From: Armigeres subalbatus
Taxonomy: Eukaryota; Arthropoda; Insecta; Diptera; Culicidae
Direction: 5' to 3'
NCBI RefSeq assembly: GCF_024139115.2
Contig: NC_085140.1
Coordinates: 98,158,988 to 98,222,987, forward strand
DNA length: 64,000 bases
The notes beneath the pieces are model-generated. The model searched no databases. It was not told the DNA's origin and saw nothing but the letters and a program-made list of their open reading frames with translations. Made by a program: the position numbers and the translations under genes. Numbering within the stretch: position 1 is the stretch's first letter; each line of letters starts with the position of its first letter. This document shows positions 24,100-35,310 of this stretch, in pieces.

Positions 24100-25358
24100 C
24101 GTTCTTGATGGATAGGGCTAAGGAACTGCAGGATCCAGAGCAATCCGACTGATATCACTGAGACAGATAGCGTGGGACTTGCTGATCAAACGGTATGATA
24201 ACAGCAAGCTTTTGAAGAAGCGACAGGTGCAAGCATTATTCAATTTGCCAACGCTGTCTACGGAATCGGTAGCGGATCTAAACACTTTGACCGACGGTTT
24301 CGAAAAGGTCATGCAGAATATGGACTGGAAGAGTATAAGGACCTTTTTCTCGTTAATCTGCTTACTACTCGACTGGATCCGACAACGCTCAAAGATCAGG
24401 ATACGCTGGCAGATTATTCGGATTTCTAGCATCGTAGGATCTGAATTCTTGAAACGATTTTAGTGAAGGCATTAGACTCCAGGACTTCGCTTTATGCCCC
24501 ACATTCATTGAAACAAAAGGCATCAGTTGTGAAGGCCATTCTTCTGGGGAACGATATGTGGCATGTAAGGAGAACCATCCTCTACACCAGTGTTCTTCAT
24601 TTCAACGGATATCGGTGCGAGAAAGAGATGCAGTGCTTAGAACGAACTCCTTGTGCAGAAACTGCTTCAGATCGGGTCACATAGCGAGCGACTATACGTT
24701 GAAATATTTGTGACGTAGCTGCAGTCGTCGTCATCATACACTGGTATGCTTCGAGTCACGAGAAGATCGATCGCTAAAAGTCGTCCTGCAGCTGTAAATA
24801 ACAGTTCTCCTCGACGAATTTATTCTGGTGACATACATGTTCCTTCATCCTCTCAGGTGGTCAACATGACAGCCACCGAAGCAACAGTGTCTGGATCCAC
24901 TAACAGTTCTCCAAGGTTTTGCTGGCTACTGCGGTCGTTAATGTGGAAGATGACGAGGGTAGCCAATTCCCGGTTTGTGCTCTTCTGGATTCCGGCTCCG
25001 AGAGCAATTTCATTGCCACTCGGTTAAGACAACGCCTCAGGTCACACCGAGAGCAGGTAGATATCTCGGTACTCGCCATTGGTCATGCAGCACCGAAAGT
25101 CAAGCATTAAATCACTTACTCGCTTACTCGCAGAACATGAATTTCCTCGTCCTCCCAGAGGTTACGGTGGATTTACCACAAGGATGATCGATGCAGATCC
25201 CACCACTCTCAGTCCAAGTTCAGTGGACATGGTACTGGGTATCGAATCCTTTTTCGATTTCTTTGAGTCTGGTCGAAGAATTCCACTCGGAGACCAATCT
25301 CCGACACTAAACGAATCGGTGTTCGGATGGGTGGTCTGCGGAGGCCTGTTCCTCACAC
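24100..25358 (+). pseudogene. Older BEL/Pao element, 5' part: gag zinc knuckles and protease
   Basis: Around 24556-24720, in a frame with stops elsewhere, CKENHPL then LCRNCFRSGHIASD forms the gag zinc-knuckle pattern. At 24919-25110 the frame contains CALLDSGSESNFIATRL, the aspartic-protease Asp-Ser-Gly loop. Its continuation (25079-25369) has MVLGIESFFDFFESGRRIPL and ESVFGWVVCG, the segment before RT in this family. Several frameshifts and stops make it a relic. It is cut at 25358 by a hAT-like element and resumes at 28515. No 5' LTR was found. Confidence 0.75.
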
Positions 25359-28300
25359 CAAGGGCGTAGCCAGAGGGGGGCAGGGGGGGGCCGTCGCCCC
25401 CCCCCTAAATGATGGAAAGATTGAACGGGTACTAAAATGAATTCGCTTAAACATGTGCACTTTACGATCCAATCATATTCAGAAATAGGTTTTTGAAATT
25501 CAAAAGATTCCCAAAAAACTTATAAGGGTATTCAGGATCCATACTATATGAAATTTCAAAACAACTCGAAACATTTCGGGCTCAAGAATTCTCCTAGAAA
25601 TCCTTCTAGAAGCTCCCCTGGGAACTTCTAAATTCCTCCGGAAAGTTATCCACAAATTCCTCTGAAAATCGTTTGAAAATCCTTCTCCTGTAATTGTAAT
25701 TTCTCCTTATCTAGAAACCCCCAAATATTTTTTTTAGGAAATACATGTGGAAGTTTCTTGATGATTTCTTTTCTTCCCTTCAAGTTTTACTTCTAGACAT
25801 TTCTTCGGCTATTCTTCCAGGGAAATCTACGACATTTCCTTCAGGAATGCATTCTAGAGTTCCTCCAAGAATACATACGGAATTTCCTCTCAAAATTCCA
25901 CTAGAAGTTTCTTCAGTAATTTATGACGGAAATCCTCCGATTTCGCTCCATAATTTCATCTGCTAATCTATAAGAAACTGCTCCGGGCATTCCTCCAGGA
26001 ACTCTTCCTTAAATTCCTCCGGGATAACTTCCACGACTTTTTCCGGGAATACCTCTATAAATTCAAATCCTTTAGAATTACATTTTGGAATTCTTTCCGC
26101 AATTATTTCAGAATATCCTTCAAGAATTCCTCTAGAAATTTCTTTAGGAATTTCTCCAAGAATTCGTCCAATTATTTCCCCGGAAATTCTTTTCTTACTT
26201 CAGGAGTTTCTCCGGGATTTTTTCCGCGAAATTGTCCAAGAATTCTTTCTGGACTTCACTCGAAATTTACTCCAGAATTTCATTCAGAAATGAATGTTAG
26301 AGTTCCTCCAGAATATCTTCCAAGAGTTCTTCCAGGAATTTCTTCAGAACAAACAAAGAACAGCAATTCATCTGGGAATACTTTCTGGATTTCATCTGGT
26401 AATTTCTGCATTAATTCCGCGTGGTATTTTTTCGGGAATTCCTTCTGAAATTTCTCCTAAAATTCCTTCATGAACTTCTCCGATAATTATTTCAGTACTA
26501 CCTTGTGAGAATTGCTCTAGAAGTGCGTGTAAGAGTTCCTCCGGGAGCTCCACCAGGAGTTTTTCCAAAAGTTCCTCTAGCAATCTCTCCAGGAACTTCA
26601 CAGGAGATTCTTTGAGGATATTTGGCAGGAGTTTCAAGGGAAATGGGATTTCGGAAGTTCCTCTAGAAATTCAACTCCGGGTATTCCATCGGCTGTTCCT
26701 CTGAAAATATCTTCGGGAGTTCCACTAGTAGTTCCTCCGGAAATTCATTCAGACTTTCTTTCAGGAGTTCATTAAGGCTTTCTTTGTGAATTTATCTACA
26801 AATTCCTTCAGAAGTTCCTCGGAAAATTTCTCTGGGAGCTCCTCCGGGAGGTCCTTTAAGAATTCTTCCTGGAATCCTTCCTGGAATTGTCCTGGAACTC
26901 ATCCAGAAGTTCTTACGAGAGTTCCTCCAGGATTTCCTCCGGAAATTCTTCCTGTATTTCTTCAATAAATTCATGTAGATGTTCCTCTGGCAGTTCTTCC
27001 GAAAATTCCTCTGATACTTTCTCCGGGAATTCCTACAGAAATTCCTCTGGGAGTTCCTCCGGAAATTACAGAAATCCTTCTCAAAGGAACTGCCGGTGAA
27101 ACTCCCGGAGAAATGCTCATAAAAACTGCTGGTGGATCACCCGGAGGAATTCACGTAGGAACTGCCGGAGGAGCTCCCGTAAGAACTCCCGGAGAATTTT
27201 CAGGAGAAACTCCTAGAAGAATTCTTAGAGGACCTCCCGGAGGAACTCCCAGAGAAACTATCGGAAGTACTTCGGGAGGAATTTCCAGCTAATTTTCTGA
27301 AGAAAGCCTAAATGATTTCCTGAAAAAAGCCTGAATGATCTCCTGAAAGAGCTACTGGTGGTACTCCCGGAGAATTTTCAAATGAACCCCCGGAGAAACT
27401 GTCAGTGAATCTACCAAAAGACTTCTCGGAAAAAATCTTGGAGAATTCATCTTATAGACAAATCTCATCTAGCTGAAACCTTTGTATGGGGTATGTAGCA
27501 GGACCATCATCATCATCAGAGGACCTCCCGGAGAATTCCTTGAAGAGCTCCCTGAGAAATTCTCGGAGGAGCGTTTGGAGGAATTTCTGTATAATTCCCG
27601 GAGGAAATTCTGGAGAAATTCCCGGAAGAATTTTCAGAGAGCCCCCGTAGGAACTGCCGATAGAACTACCGGAATAATTCTCGGAAGAAATCCTGGAGGA
27701 GTTCTTGGAGGATCTGCCGGTTGAACTCCAAGAAGAATGCCCGGAGGAATTTTTGAAGAAACTCCTGCAGGAAGTCCAGTGGAAATCTTGAAGTTTCCAT
27801 CGGAATTCTTTCTGGATTTCTTTGAGAATTAATCTAGGAACTCCTCCAAAAAATTCCCTTGTTGATTTTATTTTCGGTATAATTTCTGTATAAATTTTCG
27901 GTGGAATTCCTGGAGAAATTCTTTGAAATTTTCACAAGAAATTATTCGAAACTTTCACGGAAAGCAATATGGAATTTAAACAGGAAGTTCGAAGATTTTT
28001 CGCGAAATTCTCAGGAATGTTTATTGGCAATTCTGCGGAATTTCCACGGAATATTCTTAAGAATTCCACGGTGCAATTTTTCAGATTTTTTTTTATGAGA
28101 AACAGCACGAAAAAATTATCTAAAGAATTCCCTGCAGAACTTATAAAAGAATTCGTGGAGGATTTCTTGGAGTGAATAATGGTGGAATTTTCGATCAATT
28201 CCCGGCGAAATTGTTGGTGGAATTCCTGAAGACATTGCCGAAGAAATTGCTGGAGGCATTCCTGAAGTATCCGGGCGTGAATGCGTCACGTTTATTGGCA

Positions 28301-28514
28301 TTACGTTTTAGTACAAAACGCTGACGCGCAACGCGCTGTTGAGATTCAGCCTTTACTGTTGGTTGTGGATTTGGTTTCAAAGTGTTTGGAGCTTAGAAGG
28401 AAAAAGTACCAAGCATTAATATTCATGTGTTTTTATAAAACTACTATAAAACTACGATTCAGAAGACCTAAAAAATTTGGCCCCCCCCTAATCGAAATCC
28501 TGGCTACGCCCATG
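25359..28514. mobile_element. Non-autonomous hAT-like element, 8-bp target duplication, minisatellite interior
   Basis: The ends are CAAGGGCGTAGCCAG (25359) and, reverse-complemented, CATGGGCGTAGCCAG (28514), followed inward by G-runs and C-runs. CCTCACAC is duplicated at 25351-25358 and 28515-28522. An 8-bp duplication with CA-starting termini fits the hAT superfamily. No transposase frame exists inside; most of the element is degenerate TTCCTCCGGGAATTCC-like repeats. It interrupts the older BEL coding sequence between protease and RT, which confirms the boundaries. Confidence 0.85.
25560..28270. repeat. Inverted degenerate minisatellite arms inside the hAT-like element
   Basis: From about 25560 to 27060 the text is dominated by TTCCTCC(G/A)G(G/A)AATTCCTCC units. 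From about 27060 to 28270 the same units appear in reverse orientation (GGAGGAATTCCCGGAGGAACTCC). The repeat phase is loose, with many substitutions. The unit is the one found almost pure at 32.6-34.9 kb. The two orientations make the interior a giant imperfect foldback. Confidence 0.75.
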
Positions 28515-29480
28515 CCTCACACAAGGATTATGCATCAACTGTAGTACGGAAACTACAAAGGTATTGGAGGATCTAGTCGTAAATTTCGCTGCCAAGGTAT
28601 GAAGACGCAGTTTCCAGGCCGGACGAGTCACGGGAGACATTGCATTCCGACGGCTTCAAGGCACGGAACGCAGATTGGCGAAGGATGCCAGTTTGCATGA
28701 ACAATACCATCAGTGGTGGAGTATATCCAATTGAGACATTTGTCCAAGGTGGAGGAAGCAGGGATTCTTCATCCCGTCTTTAAGGAAGCTAGCACAACTA
28801 CAATCCGGTTTCTCGCTCAACGACACAATTCTAGTGGGACCGATTGTACAGGAGGACTTACGATCGATCATGCCCCGAAGTCGTGTGAGGTAAATCATGC
28901 TGGTGGCCGATGTAGAGAAGATGTTCCGGCAAGGGTCGGTCACTGCAATGTATTTTATGACGTTTCGACCCGGCAGATCCCGTGGGCGTGTACGAACTCA
29001 ACACTGTAACGTACGGGACAAAGCCGGCGCCTTTTCTCGCAACACGTACATTGAACCAGCTAGCGATGGATGAAGGAAGTCAACACCCAATGGCTGCTAT
29101 GGCAACCACAGAGGATACATACATGGATGACGTTATACCAGGCGCTAATACGGAGGATGCCGCACGGGAGTTATGCAAGGAGGTCAATGAGATGACGTCC
29201 AAGGGAGGCTTCAAATTACGTAAATGGGCATCCAATCATCAAACTGCTGCAAAGTGTTCCCGTAGAGAATCTGGTGATTTGCGAGTCGGAAGGAATTAAC
29301 TTAGACCCGGGTCCTGCTGTTAAGACACTGGGTTTGAATTGGTTGCCGGTATCCGACCAACTGAGGTTCCAGTTTTCCATTCCAGCTTGGAATTCAGCGA
29401 CGCAACCAAACAAACGACAAGTTCTATCAGTGATCGCTAGTTTGTTTTGACCGTCTAGGACTACAATCACGACGGGCAAG
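28515..29480 (+). pseudogene. Older BEL/Pao element, reverse transcriptase region
   Basis: After the hAT-like insertion, coding similarity resumes. Around 28982-29299 the frame shows VTYGTKPAPFLATRTL, then TEDTYMDDVIPGA with the YMDD catalytic motif, then GGFKLRKWASN. The downstream sequence encodes the connection region in shifted frames (for example LFDPLGL-like remnants near 29430). Stops and frameshifts are frequent. Confidence 0.75.
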
Positions 29481-29562
29481 ATGTTGATGCAGTTTCTGTG
29501 GAAAATTCGGAACGATGAAGACCAATCATTGGGCTGGGATCACCCACTCCCTTCGACGGTGA

Positions 29563-29787
29563 GTGAGTTATGGCGGAAATACCATGAAGACCTCTCCTTG
29601 CTCAACGATATTCGCATTGATCGAGATGCATTGCTTCTCCGATGCTTCTACCAAGGCTTTTGGCGGATACGTCAGGAGTCAGGATTCGGGAAGAAGGGTT
29701 GTGGTTCGGCTGCTGTTATCCAGCACTCAGTCTATTCCAAGTCTGGAACTGTGTGGCGCGTTGCTGGTGACGCAGTTATACGATTAG
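29563..29787 (+). pseudogene. Older BEL/Pao element, RNase H start
   Basis: HCFSDASTKAFGGYV supplies the first catalytic Asp, and QSIPSLELCGALL the catalytic Glu of BEL-type RNase H. The frame then breaks; the rest of the domain is not recognisable in one frame. Confidence 0.7.
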
Positions 29788-29804
29788 ATTCGAAATTCGA
29801 TTAG

Positions 29805-30500
29805 ATGTTTTCTGGTGGGAGGGACCAGATTGGCGAACATGAAATTCAACGACTGGTACTTGGAGGGCCAGGACGCCGTCAGAATTTTTATCAGCGCAAA
29901 GGAGCAGAATTTGTCATCGTTTGGCGTATCCAGCAGGAAACTTTTGTCGATGAGTGGAAAGAACTATCCAAGGAGGAAACTGTTCCGAGGAAATCTCCTC
30001 TTCGGTGGTTCAATCCACACATTTCTGAGGAACAAGTCATACGAATAGGAAGGCGGATGAGCCACTCCGGAGAACGGGAAGCTACTAAACATCGGATGGT
30101 TCTTCCTGCTCGACACAAACTAACCCTGATGATTCTGAAACACTACCATCTACAACTTCTACACGTAGGACCAAAGTTGCTTCTCGGAGTCGTCTGTCTT
30201 AAATTTTGGCATCGAGAGCAGGTCGTTAAGGAGTGCACTTCAGAAGGTATCAACTGGCATTTTAATCCACCCAGTGCACCCCATTCCGGGGAACTATGGA
30301 AGGCAGCAGTTCGTTCGGCGAAGAACCGTTTAATAAAGGTAGTGAAAGGTGAAACGTCAACATCAGCGGAAGATTTAAACACTCTTTTGGTTCAAGTCGA
30401 AGGATGCCACATTTCAAGACCATTGACATCCATGTCCGACGATCCTACCGAGCTCGAACCGCGTACACCAAGCCATTTCATAGCTGCAATCACTTCCTGA
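29805..30500 (+). pseudogene. Older BEL/Pao element, integrase with deleted catalytic core
   Basis: The 231-codon frame includes HYHLQLLHVGPKLLLGVV, a relic of the HHCC zinc-binding domain. It then jumps almost directly to EGINWHFNPPSAPHSG and ELWKAAVRSAK, the block carrying the catalytic Glu. The part that should hold the two catalytic Asp residues is missing between about 30215 and 30240. An internal deletion that stayed in frame is the simplest explanation. VEGCHISRPLTSMSDDP marks the usual integrase C-terminal region. Confidence 0.7.
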
Positions 30501-31540
30501 GCCGAATTTGGAAGGCATACCGGTAAATCGTTTGAATAAATGCCAGATGACTCGGAGAATGCTGCAGATATTTTGGAAAAGGTGGCGTAGAGACTATTTG
30601 TGTCAACTGCAAGGAAGATCGAAACGGTAGAAACCAGCGGTTGAAATCCAGGTTGACCAACTTGTTGTAGTGCGCGATGAGAACTTACCTTCAATGAAGT
30701 GGAAGATGGGAAGCTTGTACCCTGGCGACGACGGAGTAGTACGGGTCGTAACATTGAAAACTACCACCGGTTTGTTGAAACGAGCAGTTCAAAAACTTTG
30801 TTTTCCACTGGTACCATCAGAAGACAAAAACCCATGGGAATATTAATAATCAGCATTCGTCAAATTCACTCATTCCGGCAAATTCGCACTTTCTATTAGA
30901 TGATTCATATTTTATTTTCAGAAATCATATTTCTAGGTGGGTGAAAATGTTTGGACTTGATCAGAACCCACAATTCCACTCTTGTAATCGTTCTCCGCGA
31001 TGCACAGAACTGACCTACATAGAGAATGAGATTGCAGACCACATTCCAACTACAGCAGAACGAACGATAGATGCTTGAACAGTATCCAATATTTCGGGGA
31101 AAGAACTGTGTTATGTCCAGCTGTGTATAGGTACAAATGCCGTTATCGTTCGTCACAGCAGGACAGCAATGGTCAGCGTCTGGGTATGATACCGAGAGAT
31201 AAGAGGGCGAAGAGATAATTTTTCATACCGATCAAAAACATCGCACGAGGACGGTCGTGTCGATCGTAATTTGGTAGATGCTTGAGGGAGATCATACAGC
31301 CCAAAATGTGTATGGAGGCCGCGCGGGATAATTTTAATTTGTTCTGTGTATAGTTTTTAAGTCGAATAAATGTTATAATTCAAGTAAAGTAGTTTTTGTG
31401 AATAATTAATAAATGTAGTGCTTGTAATAAGTGTTTCCTAGTTCGCTATTGAGTTTGTTGAAAGAACCCCAATAGACCAACTAGAACACGGAGTGGACTA
31501 ATTATCAGGTCAAGTTTTGAAGAGCCGTGTTATCGAAGGT
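30501..31540 (+). other. 3' part of the older BEL element, possibly including its 3' LTR
   Basis: Short coding traces of a DUF5641-like tail (EVEDGKLVPWRRR) occur near 30690-30830. Further right, 31030-31540 is non-coding with AATAAATG-type polyadenylation-like motifs near 31365 and 31408. It could be a 3' LTR, but no matching 5' LTR is seen to prove it. Confidence 0.4.
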
Positions 31541-31544
31541 CATC

Positions 31545-32074
31545 ATTTATTTAGTCTACATCTAAACAGATAACACTGAATCAACAATTTGACGCCACAA
31601 TACACGGTTCGAGGCCGCATCTCTCCATCCTCGAATACGCCCCACGCTCGCCAAGTCGTTTTGCACTTGGTCTGCCCATCTCGCTCGCTGCGCTCCACGC
31701 CGTCTCGTACCTGCCGGATCGGAAGCGAACACCATCTTTGCAGCGTTGCTGTCCGGCATTCTTGCAACATGTCCTGCCCATCGTACCCTTCCGGCTTTAG
31801 CTACCTTCTATATACTGGGTTCGCCGTAGAGTTTGGCCAGCTTGTGGTTCATTCTTCGCCGCCACACACCGTCTTCTTGCACACCGCCAAAGATGGTCCT
31901 AAGCACCCGTCTCTCGAATACTCCGAGTGCTTGCAAGTCCTCCTCGAGCATTGTCCATGTTTAATGTCCGAAGAGGACAACCAATCTTATTAGCGTCTTG
32001 TACATGACACATTTGGTGCGGTGGCGAATCTTTTTTGACCGCAGTTTCTTCTGGATCCCGTAGTAGGCCCGACT
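31545..32074 (-). mobile_element. RTE-family LINE, 3' part (minus strand), downstream half of a split copy
   Basis: The minus strand encodes KKLRSKKIRHRTKCVMYKTL-type sequence near 32030 and, toward 31562, MPDSNAAKMVF, GTRRRGAQRARWADQ and LASVGRIRGWRDAA. This is the RTE pol C-terminal region. The same sequence occurs on the plus strand at 49.3-49.8 kb. The tail end lies near 31545. The copy's upstream half is at 38667-39352, and a 6.58-kb element separates the two. Confidence 0.8.
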
Positions 32075-32483
32075 TTAAGGTCTGAGGGAAGGGTTTTCCG
32101 TTAAAAAAGCACGTGGCAGCACTCTCCGAGAGAGAAAATTGTCCAATTCAGCCCACCAAAATGAGGCTGTCAGTGTCGCCAAAATTATTTCATCATTATG
32201 CAGTTTCTAATTGCTTGAGAATTTGCCGTAAACGGAGAACAAAAGGAATTGGCAACAATGGGGAAGAAATTTGTCACTCATGCAGTTGTTCGGCGAGAGA
32301 ACAACAACAGTGCCGACCAATCACGCAATGAGGAAATCAAAATAAACAAACTCCAGCTGGTTTTGGAAAATGAAAACATGAGCCGTTTCTAGAACAACAT
32401 TAGAAAATATCGTGAGAGGATTTCTGTGCAAGGTTTCCACACAAGCTTTGAAAAGTATTTTGGTGATAACAGTGGTGCTGGTG

Positions 32484-32606
32484 TAAATAAGACAAATAAG
32501 ACAAATCAGACAAATAAGACAAATAAGACAAATAAGAGAAACAAGACAAATAAGACCAATAAGACAAATAAGACAAATAAGACAAATAAGATAGACAAAA
32601 CAAAGA
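32484..32606. repeat. (ACAAATAAG)n 9-bp tandem repeat, outer arm of the foldback
   Basis: About 13 near-perfect 9-bp units run from GTAAATAAGACAAATAAG onward, with variants such as ACAAATCAG and AGAAACAAG. A single inverted counterpart (CTTGTCTTATTTAC) lies at about 34932-34945, at the far side of the 12-bp minisatellite. Confidence 0.85.
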
Positions 32607-32617
32607 AGAAAAATATA

Positions 32618-34945
32618 GTAAGTTCCTCCGGAAATTCCTTCGGAAGTTCCTCCGGGAATTATTCCGGAAGTTCCGCCGGAAGTTCCTCCGGGAATTCCTC
32701 CGGGAATTCCTCCGGGAATTCCTCCGGGAATTCCTCCGGGAATTCCTCCGGAAGTTCCTCCGGGAATTCCTCCGGAAGTTCCTCCGGGAATTCCTCTGGA
32801 AATTCCTCCGGAAGTTCCTCCGGGAATTCCTCCGGAAATTCCTCCGGGAATTGCTCCGGAAGTTCCTCCGGGAATTCCTCCGGAAGTTCCTCCGGGAATC
32901 CCTTCGGCAGTTCCACCATGAATTCCTTCGGAAGTTCCTCTGGGAATCTCTTCGGAAGTTCCTCCGGGAATTCCTCCTGGAATCGCTCCGGAAGTTCCTC
33001 CGGAAGTTCCTCTGGGAATTCCTCCGGCAGTTCCTCCGGCAGTTCCTCCGGGAATTCCTCCGGAAGTTCCTACGGGAATTGCTCTGGAGGTTCCTCCGGG
33101 AATTCCTCTGGAAGTTCCTACGGGAATTCCTCTGGAAGTTCCTACGGGAATTCCTCCGGGAATTCCTCTGGAAGTTCCTCCGGGAATTCCTCTGGAATTT
33201 CCTCCGGAAATTCCTCCGGAATTCCTCCGGAAGTTCCTCCGGGAATTCCTCCGAAGTTCCTCCGAATTCCTCCGGAAGTTCCTCCGGGAATTCCTCCGGA
33301 AGTTCCTCCAGGAATTCCTCCGGAAGTTCCTCCGAATTCCTCCGAAGTTCCTCCGAATTCCTCCGGAAGTTCCTCCGGGAATTCCTCCGAAGTTCCTCCG
33401 AATTCCTCCGGAAGTTCCTCCGGAAATTCCTCCGGGAATTCCTCCGGAAATTCCTCCGGGAATTCCTCCGGAAGTTCCTCCGGAAGTTCCTCCGGAAGTT
33501 CCTCCGGAAGTTCCTCCGGAAGTTCCTCCGGAAGTTCCTCCGGAAGTTCCCCCGAAAGTTCCTCCGGAAGTTCCTCAAGAAGTTCCCCCGGGAATTTCCC
33601 GGAAGTTCCTCCGGAAGTTCTCCCGGAAGTTGCTCCGGAAGTTCCCTCGGAAGTTGCTCCGGAAGTTCCTTCGGAAGTTGCTCCGGAAGTTCCCCCGGAA
33701 GTATTTTCGGAAGTTTATCCGGAAGTTCCTCTGGAAGTTCCACCGGAAGTTCCTCAGGAAGTTCCCCCGGAAGTTCCTCAGGAAGTTCCCCCGGAAGTTC
33801 CTCAGGAAGTTCCCCCGGAAGTTCCTCCGGAAGTTCCTCCGGAAGTTCCTCCGGAAGTTCCTCCGGAAGTTCCTCCGGAAGTTCTTCAGGAAGTTCCTCC
33901 GGAAGTTCTTCAGGAAGTTCCTCCGGAAGTTCTTCAGGAAGTTCCTCCGGAAGTTCCTTCGGAAGTTCCTCCGGAAGTTCCTTCGGAAGTTCCTCCGGAA
34001 GTTCCTTCGGAAGTTCCTCCGGAAGTTCCTTCGGAAGTTCCTCCGGAAGTTCCTCCGGAAGTTCCTCCGGAAGTTCCTCCGGAAGTTCCTCCGGAGTTCC
34101 TCCGGAAGTTCCTCGGAAGTTCCTCCGGAAGTGCCCCCGGAACTTCCTCCGGAAGTTCCTCCGGAAGTTCCTCCGGAAGTTCCTCCGGAAGTTCCTCCGG
34201 AAGTTCCTCCGGAAGTTCCTCCGGAAGTTCCTCCGGAAGTTCCTCCGGAAGTTCCTCCGGAAGTTCCTCCGGAAGTTCCTCCGGAAGTTCCTCCGGAAGT
34301 TCCTCCGAAGTTCCTCCGGAAGTTCCTCCGGAAGTTCCTCCGGAAGTTCCTCCGGAAGTTCCTCCGGAAGTTCCTCGGAAGTTCCTCCGGAAGTTCCTCC
34401 GGAAGTTCCTCCGAAGTTCCTCCGGAAGTTCTCCGAATTCCTCCGGAAGTTCCTCCGGGAATTCCTCGGAAGTTCCTCCGGGAATTCCTCCGGAAGTACC
34501 TCCGGGAATTCCTCCGGAAGTTCCTCCGGGAATTCCTCCAGAAGTTCCTCCGGGAATTCCTCCGGAAGTTCCTCCAGGAATTCCTCCGGAAGTTCCTCCG
34601 GGAATTCCTCTGGAAGTTCCTCCGGGAATTCCTCCGGAAGTTCCTCCGGGAATTCCTCCAGAAGTTCCTCCGGGAATTCCTCCGGAAGTTCCTCCGGAAT
34701 TTCCTCCAGAAGTTCCTCCGGGAATTCCTCCGGAATTCCTGGAGGAAGTTTCGGAAAAAAAACCTGGAAGAACTTTCGGAGGAATTCGTGGAGGAATTCC
34801 TGGAGGAACTTCCGGAGGAATTCCTGTGGGAACTTTTGGAGAAATTCCTGAACGAACTTCTGACGGAGTTCCTGGAGCAACTTCCGACGGAATTCCTGGA
34901 GTAACTTCCGAAGGAATTCCTGGAGTATCTTCTTGTCTTATTTAC
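32618..34945. repeat. 12-bp minisatellite (GGAAGTTCCTCC)n with short inverted right arm
   Basis: About 2.1 kb consists of GGAAGTTCCTCC and GGGAATTCCTCC units. It is most homogeneous at about 33.48-34.43 kb, with occasional 1-2 bp phase slips. From about 34735 to 34930 the units run in the opposite direction (GGAGGAACTTCC, GGAATTCCTGGA). The unit is itself partly self-complementary. Because 12 is divisible by three and the unit has no stop in any register, frames of over 800 codons appear on both strands. They encode low-complexity Ser/Gly or Glu/Leu/Pro repeats and are not evidence of a gene. Confidence 0.95.
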
Positions 34946-35310
34946 CATCAATTATTTATCTCGTCCCATTTCTACATTTGACTTCTATTTATTTATTTGG
35001 TATATTCGTGTTTATAAATGAGAATACGCTTTTTTCTAGTGACACGCTACATACAAAGTTGACGGAATTTCTATCGCTCTCATCGCTCGTTTCCTGCCGT
35101 GCGCCACAAAAAAATATGATGTTGACTACTCTCCCAAAATGGTAATTTCTGTATGGAATTTGGAAAACTTGGTTGAAGTAAAAAGAGCTTCCTACAAAAT
35201 TTATTGCGGTCACATATACTTTTTATTACATCAAAATGATCGTTGAAAAATTTCAAAACTTTTGTCAGTTGGGTTTTGCGAAATTCGGTTCCTTTATGCG
35301 TCAAATCATC

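Noticed and set aside
31030..31540. 3' LTR of the older BEL element
   Set aside because: Not called as an LTR because no matching 5' copy exists in the window; kept only as a possibility.
32400..34981. Frames of over 800 codons on both strands as candidate repeat proteins
   Set aside because: The 12-bp unit lacks stops in all registers, so the openness carries no coding evidence. The composition is low complexity and there is no conserved start.
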